64,000 nucleotides of DNA, taken from positions 62,001 to 126,000 of the forward strand of contig JAIGNY010003010.1 in assembly GCA_020152595.1 (NCBI GenBank), given 5' to 3'. This document shows positions 1 to 11,761 of this stretch, piece by piece (position 1 is the first letter of the stretch; the number at the start of each line of letters is the position of its first letter). Source of the DNA: Chiridota heheva. Taxonomy: Eukaryota; Echinodermata; Holothuroidea; Apodida; Chiridotidae. The notes under the pieces were generated by a model, which searched no databases, was not told the DNA's origin, and saw nothing but the letters and a program-made list of their open reading frames with translations. The translations under genes were made by a program, and so were the position numbers.

Positions 1-1260
1 TTGTCAGTAGTAGACCATTATTTTTCTTGGTCTCAGCTCACAGCAACTAGCCCAATGTCGTTGACAATTGATACAGTAACAGAATAGTACTAAGGACCAT
101 TAACGTTGGGCCACAACATTGTTGTGCTAGTGTTTAGTATGATAGTATAGTCTGTTGTGTTACTGAACTTGGGCTATAGTGCTAGTTTAACGCTCGATAG
201 GTCTAACTTAGAACCTAAAAAATGAAGAAATTGGAAGTCAGGCCTGGAGCCTGGAGGTGGGTGTCTAACGTTAGGACATAGGCTAGATCTGAGATGTTGG
301 GTTCAAAGTTCATGCAGCTAGGCCTAAAGAATAGGTTAAAATATATTTTTGTTTGAAAGAAATGGCCTTTGCCTAATGTTAGTGGGCTAATTGTTTTCGT
401 TGTCAGAAATATCCGCATGGTTATGAATACCCTGCAAAAATCTCAAGTATACATTTTTGAGTTGGACTCAAAATTTTACCCTGTCATTATCTAAGCCTAA
501 CAATAGTAGCCTACAGTAGGCCTACTCCCCTGCAGTGCCATCGCACAGCTTATGTGCAGACTCTAACACATAATTCAAAGTATCCACTATGCCCGCAGAG
601 GCACAGTCGAAGTCACTAATAATAATTTTCATGTTGCATCGTTTTTGTGCACTACAAATATGATTATGCCTGCAAACAAAGGACAAGTTCTTTACTCCAC
701 TACGACTACACATGCAGAGGAAGGACAAGTTTATGATAGTACTTGGTCTCCTATCCTGAAGTGTTAAGCATTTATGAAAAAGAAGGACTCTTTTGTCCCT
801 CAAAACCACAACTCCACCTTCAATATCATGGAGGGGGTATGCCTTCAGAAGTGCACTCCGGACTAACTTACTTATGTTTTACCTTATTCTCTAGTCAACA
901 ATGCTTATGTTGTTTGAAACCCATCCCTGTCTTCAAAAACAGTGAATTTAGTTTAATTAACAGCTGAAATGAAGAGTTTGTTATCTTTTGTCAAAGAAGG
1001 AAAAATATACGATTACACAAACTTTGGCCTACTTGTACTATAGGCCACACTTGAAATCGCGACCATAGGGGTTATTTATGTTATAAGAAAAACCTCATTA
1101 TTTTGGTTAAATTTTGATTCTTATTTAAAGACTTGCATTCTGGGTCATGAAACTCTTAGAAATGGGAAGAAAATTCCTTGACAATCCATTCCCTGCAGAA
1201 AATGTTTAAAAACTTTCCTCCTAGGGAACAAAACTAGAAATCTTTCAAAATTTTGCAAAA
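1..1260. other. No recognisable gene
   Basis: Only short unsupported reading frames are present and no protein family is recognisable. If the NDEL1-like gene that starts at 7926 runs leftwards, this stretch lies in its intron or beyond its end. The palindrome TAGGCCTA occurs near 516. Confidence 0.4.
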
Positions 1261-1268
1261 AGGTCATG

Positions 1269-1314
1269 CAATTCCGCGCAGCTGCAAATCAGTGTTTGCA
1301 GCTGCGCGGAATTG
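1269..1314. repeat. Perfect 20-bp inverted repeat with a 6-nt loop
   Basis: The left arm CAATTCCGCGCAGCTGCAAA (1269-1288) is exactly reverse-complemented at 1295-1314 around the loop TCAGTG. The arms are GC-rich in AT-rich surroundings and include CAGCTG. It could be a cruciform-forming site, a very young foldback element or a hairpin RNA precursor. No gene boundary lies next to it. Confidence 0.9.
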
Positions 1315-1699
1315 TAGTTTGTGTGATCTTTTGCTTGTTTTTAAATGTTGGAAATATCAGGTTTGTCAAGACAATTCGATGGCACAAAATCTTTGTGAGA
1401 AAAAAATAGTAAATTTAAAGAAGGAGGCTCGTCTCAGTAAAATACGTTAAAAATGGGGGATACTATATTTTAACATCACTTCCGGTTGTGGAAGCAAGAT
1501 CCGATCCTCTGTTCGTTTGTACCACACAGCACAGCCAGACACTAGCATGTACGTTGTGTGTGCAGAATTACATATACAGCCCATTACGTTAGTGACGAGA
1601 GACTTATTTGTTTTTTTCAATGCTTTTTGTCAGAAAGCCAAAGTGAAATTTTAGTATTATAATACAACAATGATAGTCACCAAATGAAAATTACTGATT

Positions 1700-1832
1700 A
1701 AAAAGAAGAAGAAGATGAAAGCCAAAGTCAAAATAAACGATTTTACCAGGGCTCGAACTCACGACATGATTTTTTTTTTTAAGTTTACACGCGACCGCCG
1801 CAACCATCTGAGCAATATCGAATGGTAATCTA
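1700..1832 (-). repeat. tRNA-derived SINE-like fragment
   Basis: Read on the minus strand, it has an RNA polymerase III box A-like TTGCTCAGATGG followed about 55 bases later by a box B-like GAGTTCGAGCCC, separated by an A-rich run. It ends in a CTT-rich tail (ATCTTCTTCTTC near 1708-1720). This order is typical of a tRNA-derived SINE. The anticodon arm is not intact, so a functional tRNA is unlikely. No target duplication was found. Confidence 0.5.
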
Positions 1833-1899
1833 TGAGGTGTTTTAAATAACTATATATCTTGCAATACGAGACAAGGAATCGTGCAGCAAAATTTCAACC

Positions 1900-4100
1900 A
1901 ATCAAAAAATTTGAAAGGAATTCTAAATATTGTGCACATATGAGGATATCGCCTCTTTAAATTTCAGTAGTTTCACAATCTGAGCCAAAATATTGCCAAA
2001 ATGTTGAAATTCCCACTTACACCATTGATTAAATTAAAATGCCATATTTTTTTCCTAAAAGCCTAAAATCACAAATGCAGCTTACATTATTGCAGGCTAA
2101 TTTTCATAAGATTTGTACTCTAAAGTCTTGTTAAACACTCTTTTCCCCATTCTAAGCTGTTTCGGCACAGAATTTCAATTTTCAAGTTGACCACAATGCC
2201 CATTTTGTGTAGATACAGTACATATGACAGGATGTACCCTTTTTGCAGCTCAATGAAATCTGTGTGATAAGATATGCATGTACATGTATAATGAACAAAG
2301 CTGCAACTGTGATCTTTGTTAAAATGAGTGAAATTTATTACCAGTGCTTACGAAAAAATTATAGTATACCAGTAATTGTTCATTTCATCGTATTGTAAAT
2401 CCAGAAAAGGGCAGGTTACCAGTTACGGGCAAAAAGGTCAGTTGGAGCACTTCAAATGTAAATAAGAGAGAAATCAGTACAACACACAACTGTAAAACAT
2501 TCATGATGTGTTTGGGAATCAGTATTTGCAGTCTGTGTTTAACTGACATGTAGTAAGGTTTAGGATCCAGCATGTAATTCACAAGGCAGTGAAGGCACTT
2601 AAATTCAAAAACACCCATCAAATGAATATATAAAATTACATTCTGCTCTTTTTTTGTTAACAAATAATATATTGACCGTTTCAGAGCACTTGCTGTGACT
2701 GGTAGTGAACATGGTGTTTTCTGAATGAACCGGCTGAAGTTATTCCTTCTTTCCCTATTCCTTGAAGTGAAACGTTATCACATTCTTCAACAAGTAGGGA
2801 AAGCTGGGTTGATGAAAAGCCTACATCATCATGAAATTTACAACAATGATTAAAAACAACACAAGACCAAAAGTTAAGTATAATTATGTTAGTTTCTGCT
2901 TTCATTTCCCCCAACTCCTTTGGAAAGAAATTGTATCCAACTTTCCTGAGAATTTTTCTTTGTGGTCGTTATTAGTGTATCACGGTGCATTGTCATTTTA
3001 TTTGAGATCACAGAATACATGTATATTAAGCATTCCTCTCTAATTACTAACGATCCAAAACAGAAAACATCTAATTCCTTATTACTTGTGCCACTTTATT
3101 AGTTAAAAATTGTTGATTAATTGTCAAAAGTTAGTTACAACAGGGATACAGGGATACTGTTATAAACTTTGAAAAGGAATTAATTTAAGGCTAGCTGCTT
3201 GTCTTTTCACAAAATATTCTATTTTGCAATTGCTGTTTCAAACAGCCTGTCACCTTTGTTTATCTCCAGTTACATCCTCTTATTAAGGATTATCTGTGAA
3301 ACAATTTTTTATTCTTAGTCTCTTTGAATCATCTTTTGTATGATAGAGAGGTTTCTAAAGGGATCAAGGGACATTTTCTTGGTTAATTTAAGGAGTATAG
3401 ATATCTAGCAGATTTAAGATTTGTAAAAGAGCATGAAAATCTGAGTGGAATACAGTAGTTTTCAGAATTTGTGAAAAGCTTATTTAGTTTTCAAGCTATG
3501 ACCGGACAAAGTTTCAAAATTGGCAATTTTTGCGGAATGTCTAATATAGTAAGAAGAACACATCTCAAAATCTTGATGTAATTCTTTAAATTCTGTGCTT
3601 CAAATTCAGCTACTTGTGAATTTTAGAATGTCTGTTCTAGATAACTGATGATTCAGGGTATGACCTATTTCCAAAAAAACAAAAAAAACAAATTGCCCTC
3701 AATCTAATGCTATATTTCAAACATAATTAACAGTGGACTGTGGAATAAAAAAACATTGGTTTTACAAAAGGTGGCAAAAGATCCCTCCCCCATTGATGTC
3801 AATGATGATGTCAACGCACAGTAACAGGAAATAATTAAAATGCTGTACAATGCTGTAAATTGGTCAATTTTTTAACCAATTATGATGGGAATTATTTGCT
3901 GTTTAATGATTAAGATCATATTTTAAACAATTTAAGCCCATGTTGCCTCTAGATGTCCATAGTCCATTAACTTTAGTTACAAAAAGTGTGATAGCTCCAT
4001 GGTGTGTCAGTCACCTCTTCAGTTACACATTTCTGATTGTAAGTTGTTTACTAAATCCAAATAGATGATAATCCATTGGTATTATAATGTGTTTTAGCTA
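1900..4100. other. No recognisable gene
   Basis: AT-rich sequence with scattered short reading frames. None has a recognisable motif, and no convincing splice-bounded exon of the NDEL1-like gene was found here. Confidence 0.35.
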
Positions 4101-4114
4101 AGTGATGGAGCAAA

Positions 4115-4174
4115 AAGTACTGTAGTAAAGGAAAGTACTGTAGTAAAGGAAAGTACTGTAGTAAAGGAAAATAC
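4115..4174. repeat. 18-bp tandem repeat, about 3.3 copies
   Basis: The unit AGTACTGTAGTAAAGGAA is repeated three times with perfect identity and then decays. The identity suggests recent slippage. Confidence 0.9.
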
Positions 4175-4410
4175 TTTGCGTTAAAGATATTTGTGGCTAA
4201 GTTAATTGCGGCTTATGATTTTTAGGTTGGTTCTATGGTGGGTTCTAACAGCATCTTCTCAGGTGCTCCCCCAGCGTACATAATATCAATCTGTCCCTAT
4301 GATAATGTAGATGCATTTCAGCTACAGAATTATTTGAATTAATTTCAAATTTTATTGTGTTATGATCACTCTTGAAATTACTTATTGATAAAAGTGGATT
4401 AAATACGAAT

Positions 4411-4815
4411 CATATCACGGACCCTCCCCCCAGACCCCCCCCCCCCCTTTGAATACCAAATTAGTAAACTTAAATCCTATCACAAACTCATCCCCATATG
4501 CCAAATCACGGACCCCCTCTCCTAAATCTTATCACTGACCCCCCTCTCAAATCATATCACGGACCCCAACCTTGAAGCCCAATCCTATCCTAATCCTATC
4601 AGGGACCCTACCAACACCCCTGGTACCCCCAAATCCCAGTCCTGCCAAATTCCAAATCACAGACACCCTGATTCCCACTCCGAAATCACAGGCACCCCTC
4701 CCCCGGTTCCCAATCTCAAATCTCGGACCCACCCCACCCTTCCCCGGATACTTAATCCCAATTCACTGACCCACCCTCCCCCACTGAATCTTAATCCCAA
4801 ATCAAGGACCCCTCC
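4411..4815. repeat. C-rich degenerate satellite
   Basis: Repeats of the form AATCACGGACCCC with variable C-rich and CCCAAATC spacers are arranged irregularly. Long frames over it on both strands come from its composition and are not genes. Confidence 0.8.
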
Positions 4816-5239
4816 CGAATCCCAAACCCATATGTCACTGACCTTCCCCCCATGCACATTTTTGCTGGAACTGCCTGTTACAAGTATGACACACCACACC
4901 AAAATTCAACCCCAAGAGTAAATCAATGCTAGAATTTCCTTAGTAATAATAATAGTGGTATAATTACACAAAACAGCATAAGCTTCTGATAAACAAGTTC
5001 TGTGGTTTTGTCATTTCCGTTGTTTTGTTTATTGGAGGCTCAACGTGGACTTAATGCTGGCATTACAGTACTGATGTATGGTTTGGTCCATGAATGGTGT
5101 TATTAGGATCATACCATTAGACAATAGTTTAATATGTGATATCCAGTGCCATAAAGTTTTGTTTCCTTAAAAATGACGGCAATAAAAAGAAATATTCTGT
5201 TCAAGTTTCGTTGTATAAAAAGACATAGCACACATTCAC

Positions 5240-5487
5240 TTAATATTCAAGTAAAATCTCCCCCCATGTTGGTGTTACGTACACTGCATGAATCCAGTTA
5301 ATGTGGGGAGGAAGTCTTATTGCTAGAATGCTGTTCTGAACGCCGAATGCAGAAAGCCAGGGAGCTGTAAAAGAAAACCTAGATGGAGTAGTGTTCAAGG
5401 GGCGGATTCTGTAATGCTGCCGGTATCCCAAAAGTGGAAAAGGATCTCCTAAGCCATATGTAATCTGCCAATTGTTGGGCTTGTCAT
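5240..5487 (-). CDS. Possible 3'-terminal exon of an unidentified gene
   Basis: On the minus strand a strong splice acceptor (branch-like TGCTAAC, then TTCATTTCCAG) is followed by an open frame of 81 codons ending in TAA at 5240-5242. The peptide is rich in W, Y, P and aromatic clusters (for example LGDPFPLLGYRQHYRIRPLN and VTPTWGEILLEY), which looks like protein rather than random frame. I do not recognise the family. The exon needs an upstream phase-1 donor. The NDEL1-like first exon ends in phase 2 and would give an immediate stop if spliced here, so this belongs to another gene or is a relic. No upstream partner exon was found between 5490 and 7800, which includes the hAT insertion. Confidence 0.4.
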
Positions 5488-6242
5488 CTGGAAATGAATT
5501 TTGCTATATTATAACTTCTGTTAGCATATCCCAAATTATTTTAACATAAATGAAATAGATACAAATCGATTATAAAGTTTGATGACCTTTGTCACTGCAC
5601 ACAGTTTAATATGTATTTTATACAAGACTCCAACTGCATGGGGTGATATAAGCTCATAATACTCATCCAAACATTTGGTCAAATGAGACAAATTTATCCA
5701 AAAAGTGTACTCTTCCGGCCTCATATTTATAATGGCTTGTAATCATAGCCCTACGTTTCCTTATGCCCATTGATGACCAGAAGCTAGTTTGCCTTGTGAA
5801 TTTCCATATAGCAATGATAAAAGATATTAAAAATCTTTGTGGCCTCATTTACAAAAATTAAAAAATTTTAGTACAAGATGTTGCTGATCCATATTTATAC
5901 AAATTCCTTTGCTAACTCCAAGAAAAAGAAGCACATATTTTTTATTATGTCTTTAATTTTTGTATGTAATCCCTCTTCCATCCAAATTTAATGTCAAATT
6001 TTATGAAACCAATGTTTCCTTACCCCGGACCCTTATCAAGACATGAATCTTCATCTGGTAATGACACATATCTGGTTTGTTCTGGTCAAAAGAATACTGA
6101 AGTGCTGCTTCTTCCTGACGTCATCGTGGACATTTCTTTGGTTTGCAGCAAATTGTCGGCCATTTAGCATGTAATGGGGCAGAATTTTAATAGAAAATTC
6201 ATGGTTTGTACATCTCATCGGAAAAAAATTACAAATACTGTG

Positions 6243-7298
6243 GCTTAAGCTAGAGCTGTGACCGTTTAACGTGTACTCGCTACACGCTCGCAAATTTTGT
6301 AAATGTTTACTAAATACTTCATTGCGAGTAATCGTTTTTCATACATTATAGGCCTAGTGTCTTGCCGTTGAAAATCTAGATTCATGATTCAAATCACATT
6401 CGGCTGACAAAATTCCAATCAATGATTTTTTACAAACTGTAAACCCGATTAGCATAATCTTTTTTAAATGTGCGAATCACAAATGCGTAGTAATCACCAA
6501 TAAATGGGGATATTATGCACTTTAATTTCGCCGAAATCTCAGTAATCTAACTTGTAAAATGCACCGCAAATGTGCAGCAGTAAACAGTGAAACTAACAAT
6601 AGGCCTAACGTTAGGCCATAAGGCTTTAAATCCCACGCAATCAAGGCCCGTTTCATCGACCAAAAAACACTTGAATCGTGACAATCAGTACATTTACATG
6701 TAAATATTACCTGATGAGTCAAATACATTTTGCAAGAAAGAAAAAATATTGCATAATAAATAAACAGAAAAAGGTTTTAACAAAGCTGAAATTCTGCATG
6801 CTTCGCAAAGAAGGCGGCCATTTTTTCGAGAGGACTATTATTTCAGAACTTCCTAATGGTGGTGGCGTAGTTTTGAAATGTTTTACGGCGAGGTATATCG
6901 TAGGCCTCAGTATGCAAGATTTTCACAGAACTTGAAAGCCGTAGCGAATAGGACAAACAAGTTACGCGATGTAGAGTTTAAATGACATTGAAAGGAAGTT
7001 ATCTGTTCTTTCTAAACTGAATTTCCATGCATATTTTCCATAAAAATGATGATTTGTACCGTAGAAGTAAACTTTTTACGATTTTGAAAGCAAAACTCAG
7101 CGTCTATTTCGGCAATGCAGCCAGTCCTTTTGCCATACTAGTTGCGCGATTTGTATTACTTCACCTCGTAGTTTTGGAGCAATTTTGGTGTATTTTTGAA
7201 AATTACAGTACTAAACTCGTGTACACGATACACGCTCGCTTTTTTTGGCGTGTACACGTTTACTAAAATCCCTAAACGTTCACAGCTCTAGCTTAGGC
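6243..7298. mobile_element. hAT-type non-autonomous DNA transposon with 8-bp target duplication
   Basis: The element is 6251-7290 (1,040 bp). Its ends are inverted: TAGAGCTGTGACCGTTTA on the left, and the reverse complement of the right end reads TAGAGCTGTGAACGTTTA. It is flanked by GCTTAAGC (6243-6250) and GCTTAGGC (7291-7298), an 8-bp duplication with one mismatch. The 8-bp duplication and TAGAG-type ends fit the hAT superfamily. No transposase frame is visible. A diverged copy in the opposite orientation lies in NOL12 intron 3 (34171-34775). Confidence 0.85.
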
Positions 7299-7461
7299 CT
7301 ATAAACGAAGAAGGGAGTCTCCAGCAAATGTGAGTTGAGTAAAAAATGTAATTAAGATTTGCGAGTGGCCAAAAAAAGTCGCTGTAGTGACCTACCCTGG
7401 TTAATAACATATAGGCTAGGTAGACGAGTATATAGGTGCCATAACGCTAAGAACACCTGTG

Positions 7462-7546
7462 GTTCAACACACCTTCTACTTAATGTATGGAAAGCGTAAT
7501 AACCCACTGTACACACCACCAGCATGTCAAAAAGTGTATTGTGGGA
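7462..7546. repeat. Inverted-repeat partner A, in the NDEL1-like first intron
   Basis: About 85 bp containing TTCAACACACCTTC, CCCACTGTACAC and ATGTCAAAAAGTGTA. The reverse complement of 16027-16110 matches at roughly 80-85% by eye. This copy lies just inside the first intron of the minus-strand NDEL1-like gene; the other lies just inside NOL12 intron 1. Confidence 0.75.
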
Positions 7547-7840
7547 TATTATGACTAATAGTTAGGGAAGTAGGCTACTATAAGTTAGGCTACAGTACCA
7601 TACTAATTTACGCCGGTCATTAAAGCAATTTTACCTAGCCTACCCTTAAGACAGTTTGACAAAATTGTTTAGGAGTCATTTTTATTAATAATTCTCTTCA
7701 TAATAATTCGACCAGGATCGAATTCAAATACGATCGACCCTAAATACGATCAAACCTTCTTACGTGTTACTAGTACAACTGCTGAGTATTTATGCATACT
7801 TTGAGTATAGGATTCCTAACATTATGTTAGGCCTACCTAC

Positions 7841-7926
7841 TTTTGTTTATATTCCTCTGTCTTTCTCCTCCAGTATTCAAGCTCTTCCTTGAGTGTAGTA
7901 AAAGTTGGGGTCTCATCATCATCCAT
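7841..7926 (-). CDS. ndel1: NudE/NDEL1-like first coding exon (rest of gene not seen)
   Basis: NudE proteins are dimeric coiled-coil partners of LIS1 and cytoplasmic dynein, acting in dynein motility, centrosome positioning and mitosis. The exon starts at ATG 7926-7924 and encodes MDDDETPTF followed by LKEELEYWRRKTEEYKQ, which matches the conserved NDEL1 N-terminus (acidic start, LKEE, YW, YKQ). It ends at a donor GTAGGTAG at 7840, in phase 2; the alternative donor four bases on would put TAG in frame. The next exon should encode the long N-terminal coiled coil, but I could not find it between 1 and 7840, so intron 1 probably runs off the left edge. The gene is divergent to NOL12. I infer the family from this short exon alone. 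Confidence 0.72.
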
Positions 7927-8720
7927 GTTTGAAACTTTTTAGTGAAGTAACCATCACAATTTTGGTAGTGAAAGTAATGAAAATACCGGTTTGTTCAAAT
8001 TGTTGCTGTGCAGTCGTGTTCCGCGGTGTCAAATGTCATTTGGTGCTACTCAAATCTGTAATAGCGCCATCTCTAATCGATCACCACATCTTGGAACAGT
8101 ATGTTTTCAGGGTCAAATTTTATTTTTTACACAGAAGACAAAACAGTTATAAATTCTAAAGAAAGTTACACGACGACGATCGAAAGTTTCATAGAATTCT
8201 ACAGAATATCTAAAGAACTGTTTAAAGCTCTACACTATTAGAACGTCTGGCCCATGCCCACAATGACCAACTCTTCCTTTTGTTACATAGGCGGTAGCCT
8301 CTTTTGTTACATTAGCTCCTTTTGTTACATGGTGGTAGCCTGTTGTAGGTTTTGGATGGAGGGGCAAAGCAAGGTTGGGGGATGGGGGAACGAAGGTGAG
8401 AATTTGCCATGCGAATACATCAATAACAGCAGCAAAGGGAGACCTGGGTTACTCGTCTCTATATCAATCCAAGGTCGATATTATCCAAGGAGAAAAAATA
8501 GGGGGTTGGGGTGTGTGAAGTCCTTGCATTCTCTTCTATCTTTTTTTAGGTTTTATCGTTTAAATCTAATTTTTCTTGTGCCTTTGCGCGTGGTGCCTGG
8601 CGCTGACATTAGATTACATCCCCTTTTCTTATTTGGGAATGAAAATGAATCTCAGATGCAAATCTGTTGTAAGGGGTTTCGTGTTAATTTATCTGTAATG
8701 AGTTCGTTTACCCGAGAGGA
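7927..8720. other. Region upstream of the NDEL1-like gene
   Basis: Presumed 5' UTR and promoter side of the minus-strand gene. There is no clear TATA box and no other gene. Near 8277-8330 a short motif, CTTTTGTTACAT, is repeated three times. Confidence 0.4.
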
Positions 8721-8721
8721 C

Positions 8722-8790
8722 GGTTAGTTTCCGCCCCAGAGAACGGGTGTTTTCCGGCCCAACAATCTTGGGGACGGAAAACAACTTTTT
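8722..8790. repeat. GGGGCGGAAAA-type short repeat cluster (left)
   Basis: Contains several copies of TTTCCGCCCC or TTTTCCGGCCC and one reverse copy. It resembles the reverse complement of 15345-15440, upstream of NOL12 (shared order GTTAGTTTTCC, then GGCC, then GTTTTCCGCCCC). Confidence 0.6.
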
Positions 8791-8799
8791 CAACTTACC

Positions 8800-10270
8800 T
8801 TTTTGCACTTATTTGAATTGAACATTTTAAATCGATAAGGCATTGTTGGTTCATTGTCTGTTCCTTTAAAAAAAAAAAAAAAGGAGTGAATAGATGGGTT
8901 AGGATAAAATAGAAGGATTAGGATTATTGACTGGTAGTGTAAAGCGTTTTTTCGCTAATCATTTAATATCAAAGGAAAATCATTCTCAAAGAAATGTGCA
9001 AATGAGATAAACATTTGTAATGAAAGGCAGATAACTTTTAGCGTGTTTTTAACATGTGATGGGATTTGCGTAATTTTTCCGTTTAATTTTGATCGGAAGT
9101 TAATAATTATACGGTTGAAAGGTTTTGCAATGAATATGGGTGTTTTCTTTGACGTTATTCATAATTTAATCACATGTTCACAAACAAACAATTTATAAAC
9201 GTCTTGATTATTAATATTTCATTATTTTAATATCTGAGAACCTTTAAGCAGTTGAAACTCAAAAAATGTTATTGCTTTTAAACCTTTGAAAGACTGTACA
9301 CAAACAAATTAGAAATTTTCTGATAATAAGACTTTACAATTACGGAAAATTAGTATATGTACAAAAATAAGCCGTGAATCATTCAAAACGCAATATTTTT
9401 TTTTTTTTTTGCCACACGGGCCTAATGAATTGAATACAAAAGATTTTATAATTACGGAAAATTGGCGTGTTTTAAAAGACTGATCAGTAAAATCATTATT
9501 TGAAACATAATAACAAAATTTTCCCACACATAAAATTATAAAGTTTTTTTTTATAGAAGTGTACACGTGGAAACGTGCACTCCAAGAACCTCGGGAGAAT
9601 TGTACAATTATCCATCTTAAGCATTTCGTATTCTTTATTCTTTAAAATATTACTAATGTTTTATGAGATATATGTAATCAAAGTTTATCGTTTTTTTTTT
9701 TAATCTTATGCAAATGTAATAACAAATGGTGATTATGATGAGCAATAAAGTTCACAACCAGTCTTTATCCAACTTTTGTATTTCTTAATGTTTCTTTTCC
9801 ACAACTTCTTATATCCTTTGTAAATAATATAGAAATGAACTAATTAAAATCAAACTTGTATTGAACAATGCAAAAATTCATAGAAATGAACAGACTTATT
9901 GTTTTCCACAACTTACTATCATCTTGCTTTGAAAATAACATATGATGATAATGAACTCCTTAAAGTAAAACTTGTATTGAACTGCAAAAATGCAGAGAAA
10001 TAAAGTTCAATACCAATGATGCCATTCCACCAGTTTTCTATTTAGGTCTACTGTGTGTTGTAATGTGCTTCTGTAACATAACTTTACTTCATGACACACT
10101 CCATATTGCTTTCGTTCTTTAAGGCTACACATCATCAGATGAGCTTGTTGTTGTATACAATTCTATTTCTGAAATAATGGTGAGAACGCGTGTCGAGCGA
10201 GTGTCGATTTTGTCGGTATCGGATCCGTGACACTATCTAAGCGAAGCGCCACCATCAATTGCGCGTAGCT
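8800..10270. other. AT-rich intergenic DNA, no gene seen
   Basis: Low-complexity T and A runs and two partly similar stretches near 9715-9850 and 9900-10010 (GAAATGAAC and AACTTGTATTGAAC recur). No coding motif. Confidence 0.4.
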
Positions 10271-10468
10271 AAGGCAACAACAACAATTGATTACAACATT
10301 TACGGACAGACGCGGTAGTTACCTGCATTTTCCCATCAATCAACAGGGTATACCGCCAGGTTCTGCTAAACACTACCGAGGATGATAAAAAACATACAGA
10401 CAGACAAACAGAAAGATGAAAGCAAGCCAGGAAAAGAATCAAACAAAGACATCTGGACGCGAAGCTAA

Positions 10469-10920
10469 TCAAAACGGAGTGTGGGGCCAAAAAGGTGAGG
10501 AGGGAAGAGACGACTGGGCAGAGAGCAGCGGTGGGTGGGGGAGAGAAAAAATAAACATAGTCGGGAAGGATGACCAGGTGGGGAAAAAGAGGTAGTGGTT
10601 TAGGGGCGAAGGGTAACAGAAGGGTCCAGTGTGAAGGTCTAACAGCTGGGTGAGGTGGGGTTGTTTGCTTTGATTTTTATTACTGAGCTGGTTGTCCATG
10701 CGATGATTGAACCAGTCTCTAAAAAGGGGGACGTTAGCCCGGAAGTGAAGGTCAGGAAGACAAGTTCTGCGGGGGAGTCGCAGAGCCAATCGAAGGCACT
10801 TGTTTTGGATGATTTGGAGTTTAGCAACGTGGTAAGAAGGAGCGTTTAAAATGGCTGGGAGGCCATTTTCGAAGATAGGGCGAACGAAAGTTTTGTAGAG
10901 TGTGAGGAGAGATTTAGTAG
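10469..10920 (-). pseudogene. LINE C-terminal segment after the RT (Jockey-like)
   Basis: The frame contains IQNKCLRLALRLPRRTC followed by DLHFRANVPLFRDW, the conserved thumb and C-terminal signature of Jockey-type ORF2 proteins. It joins the RT fragment upstream by a frameshift near 10830-10940. Confidence 0.75.
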
Positions 10921-10942
10921 AAGATAGAGTTGAGGAAGAGAC

Positions 10943-11761
10943 CTAACACACTTGAGCGAAAAGACGGCGGCCTTTGGAGTGAGAGGCCCTGATGTGGGTA
11001 AGCCAGGGGTAAAGGCGGAAATTGCTGGTGAAGGTGAGCCCAAGAAAAGTGACTTTAAAGGAGTGTGGTACAGATGCCCCATGGATATGGACCATAGGGA
11101 ACCTCTTGGCATTAACAATCATACGGTTGTAGAAGGGGAGGGAGACGAAAGATCGGGGACCAGATTGCAATATCATCAGCGAACTAAGAGAGACGAATGT
11201 TACCATGCGAAACAGGCACGTCGTTAACGAAAATGTTGAATATGATGGGGCTGAGAGTAGAGCATTGGGGGACCCCTGCGTTGGGAGTGTAGGTGGTAAA
11301 ACGGTAACCAACAAACTCAGAAAAAGCAAGTCTGCTGGAGAGGAAAGAAGAGAGGAGGCGTGTAAGACGAGGGGGAAGGCTAGAGCGGGAGAGAAAAGCT
11401 TGTAGTGTAAACCATTGTGCCAAACTGCATCAAAAGCCTTTTCTACATCAAGGAAGAGAGCAAGAGAAGGAATGTTACAGTTGATGTAAGAGAAGATGCT
11501 TTCAGTGAAGAGAAGAAGCGGGCTAGTGGTGGATCTGTTAGGGCGGAAACCGAACTGGTAAGGGTTGAAGAGGTCGTTGCTTTTTATGTAGTCGGAAATG
11601 CGCTTGGCAAGTACTTTCTCGAAAATCTTACCCAGTGTCGGAAGAAAAGTGATTGGGCGATAGTTACGAGGGCTGCTGGGGTCCTTACCAGGTTTGGGAA
11701 AGTAAACAACTTTCCAGACTTCCAGCTGGAGGGAAAGTAACCAAAAGAGAGAGAGAAACAT
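10943..11761 (-). pseudogene. Reverse transcriptase domain of the Jockey-like LINE
   Basis: The palm and fingers are recognisable: PKPGKDPSSPRNYRPITFL, LGKIFEKVLAKRI, GFRPNRSTTSPLL and FLDVEKAFDAVWH. Beyond that the frame shifts, and the next frame (11423-11184) gives AGVPQCSTLSPIIFNIFVND, where the usual QGS has become QCS. The catalytic YxDD region is degraded (SLSSLMILQSG in this frame). It would have copied LINE RNA at a nicked target; it is not functional now. Confidence 0.85.

Noticed and set aside
522..809. 95-codon minus-strand frame
   Set aside because: No recognisable domain, start or splice context; cannot be supported as a gene.
1740..1832. Functional tRNA gene
   Set aside because: Box A and B are present, but the anticodon arm is replaced by an A-rich run; a SINE or pseudogene fits better.
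2681..2914. Possible NDEL1 exon on the minus strand
   Set aside because: The peptide does not resemble the NudE coiled coil and the flanks lack a convincing splice pair.
4547..4902. G/V/R-rich and P-rich frames
   Set aside because: C-rich satellite in both orientations.
10655..11740. Plus-strand frames opposite the Jockey-like LINE
   Set aside because: Antisense to RT motifs that are clear on the minus strand.
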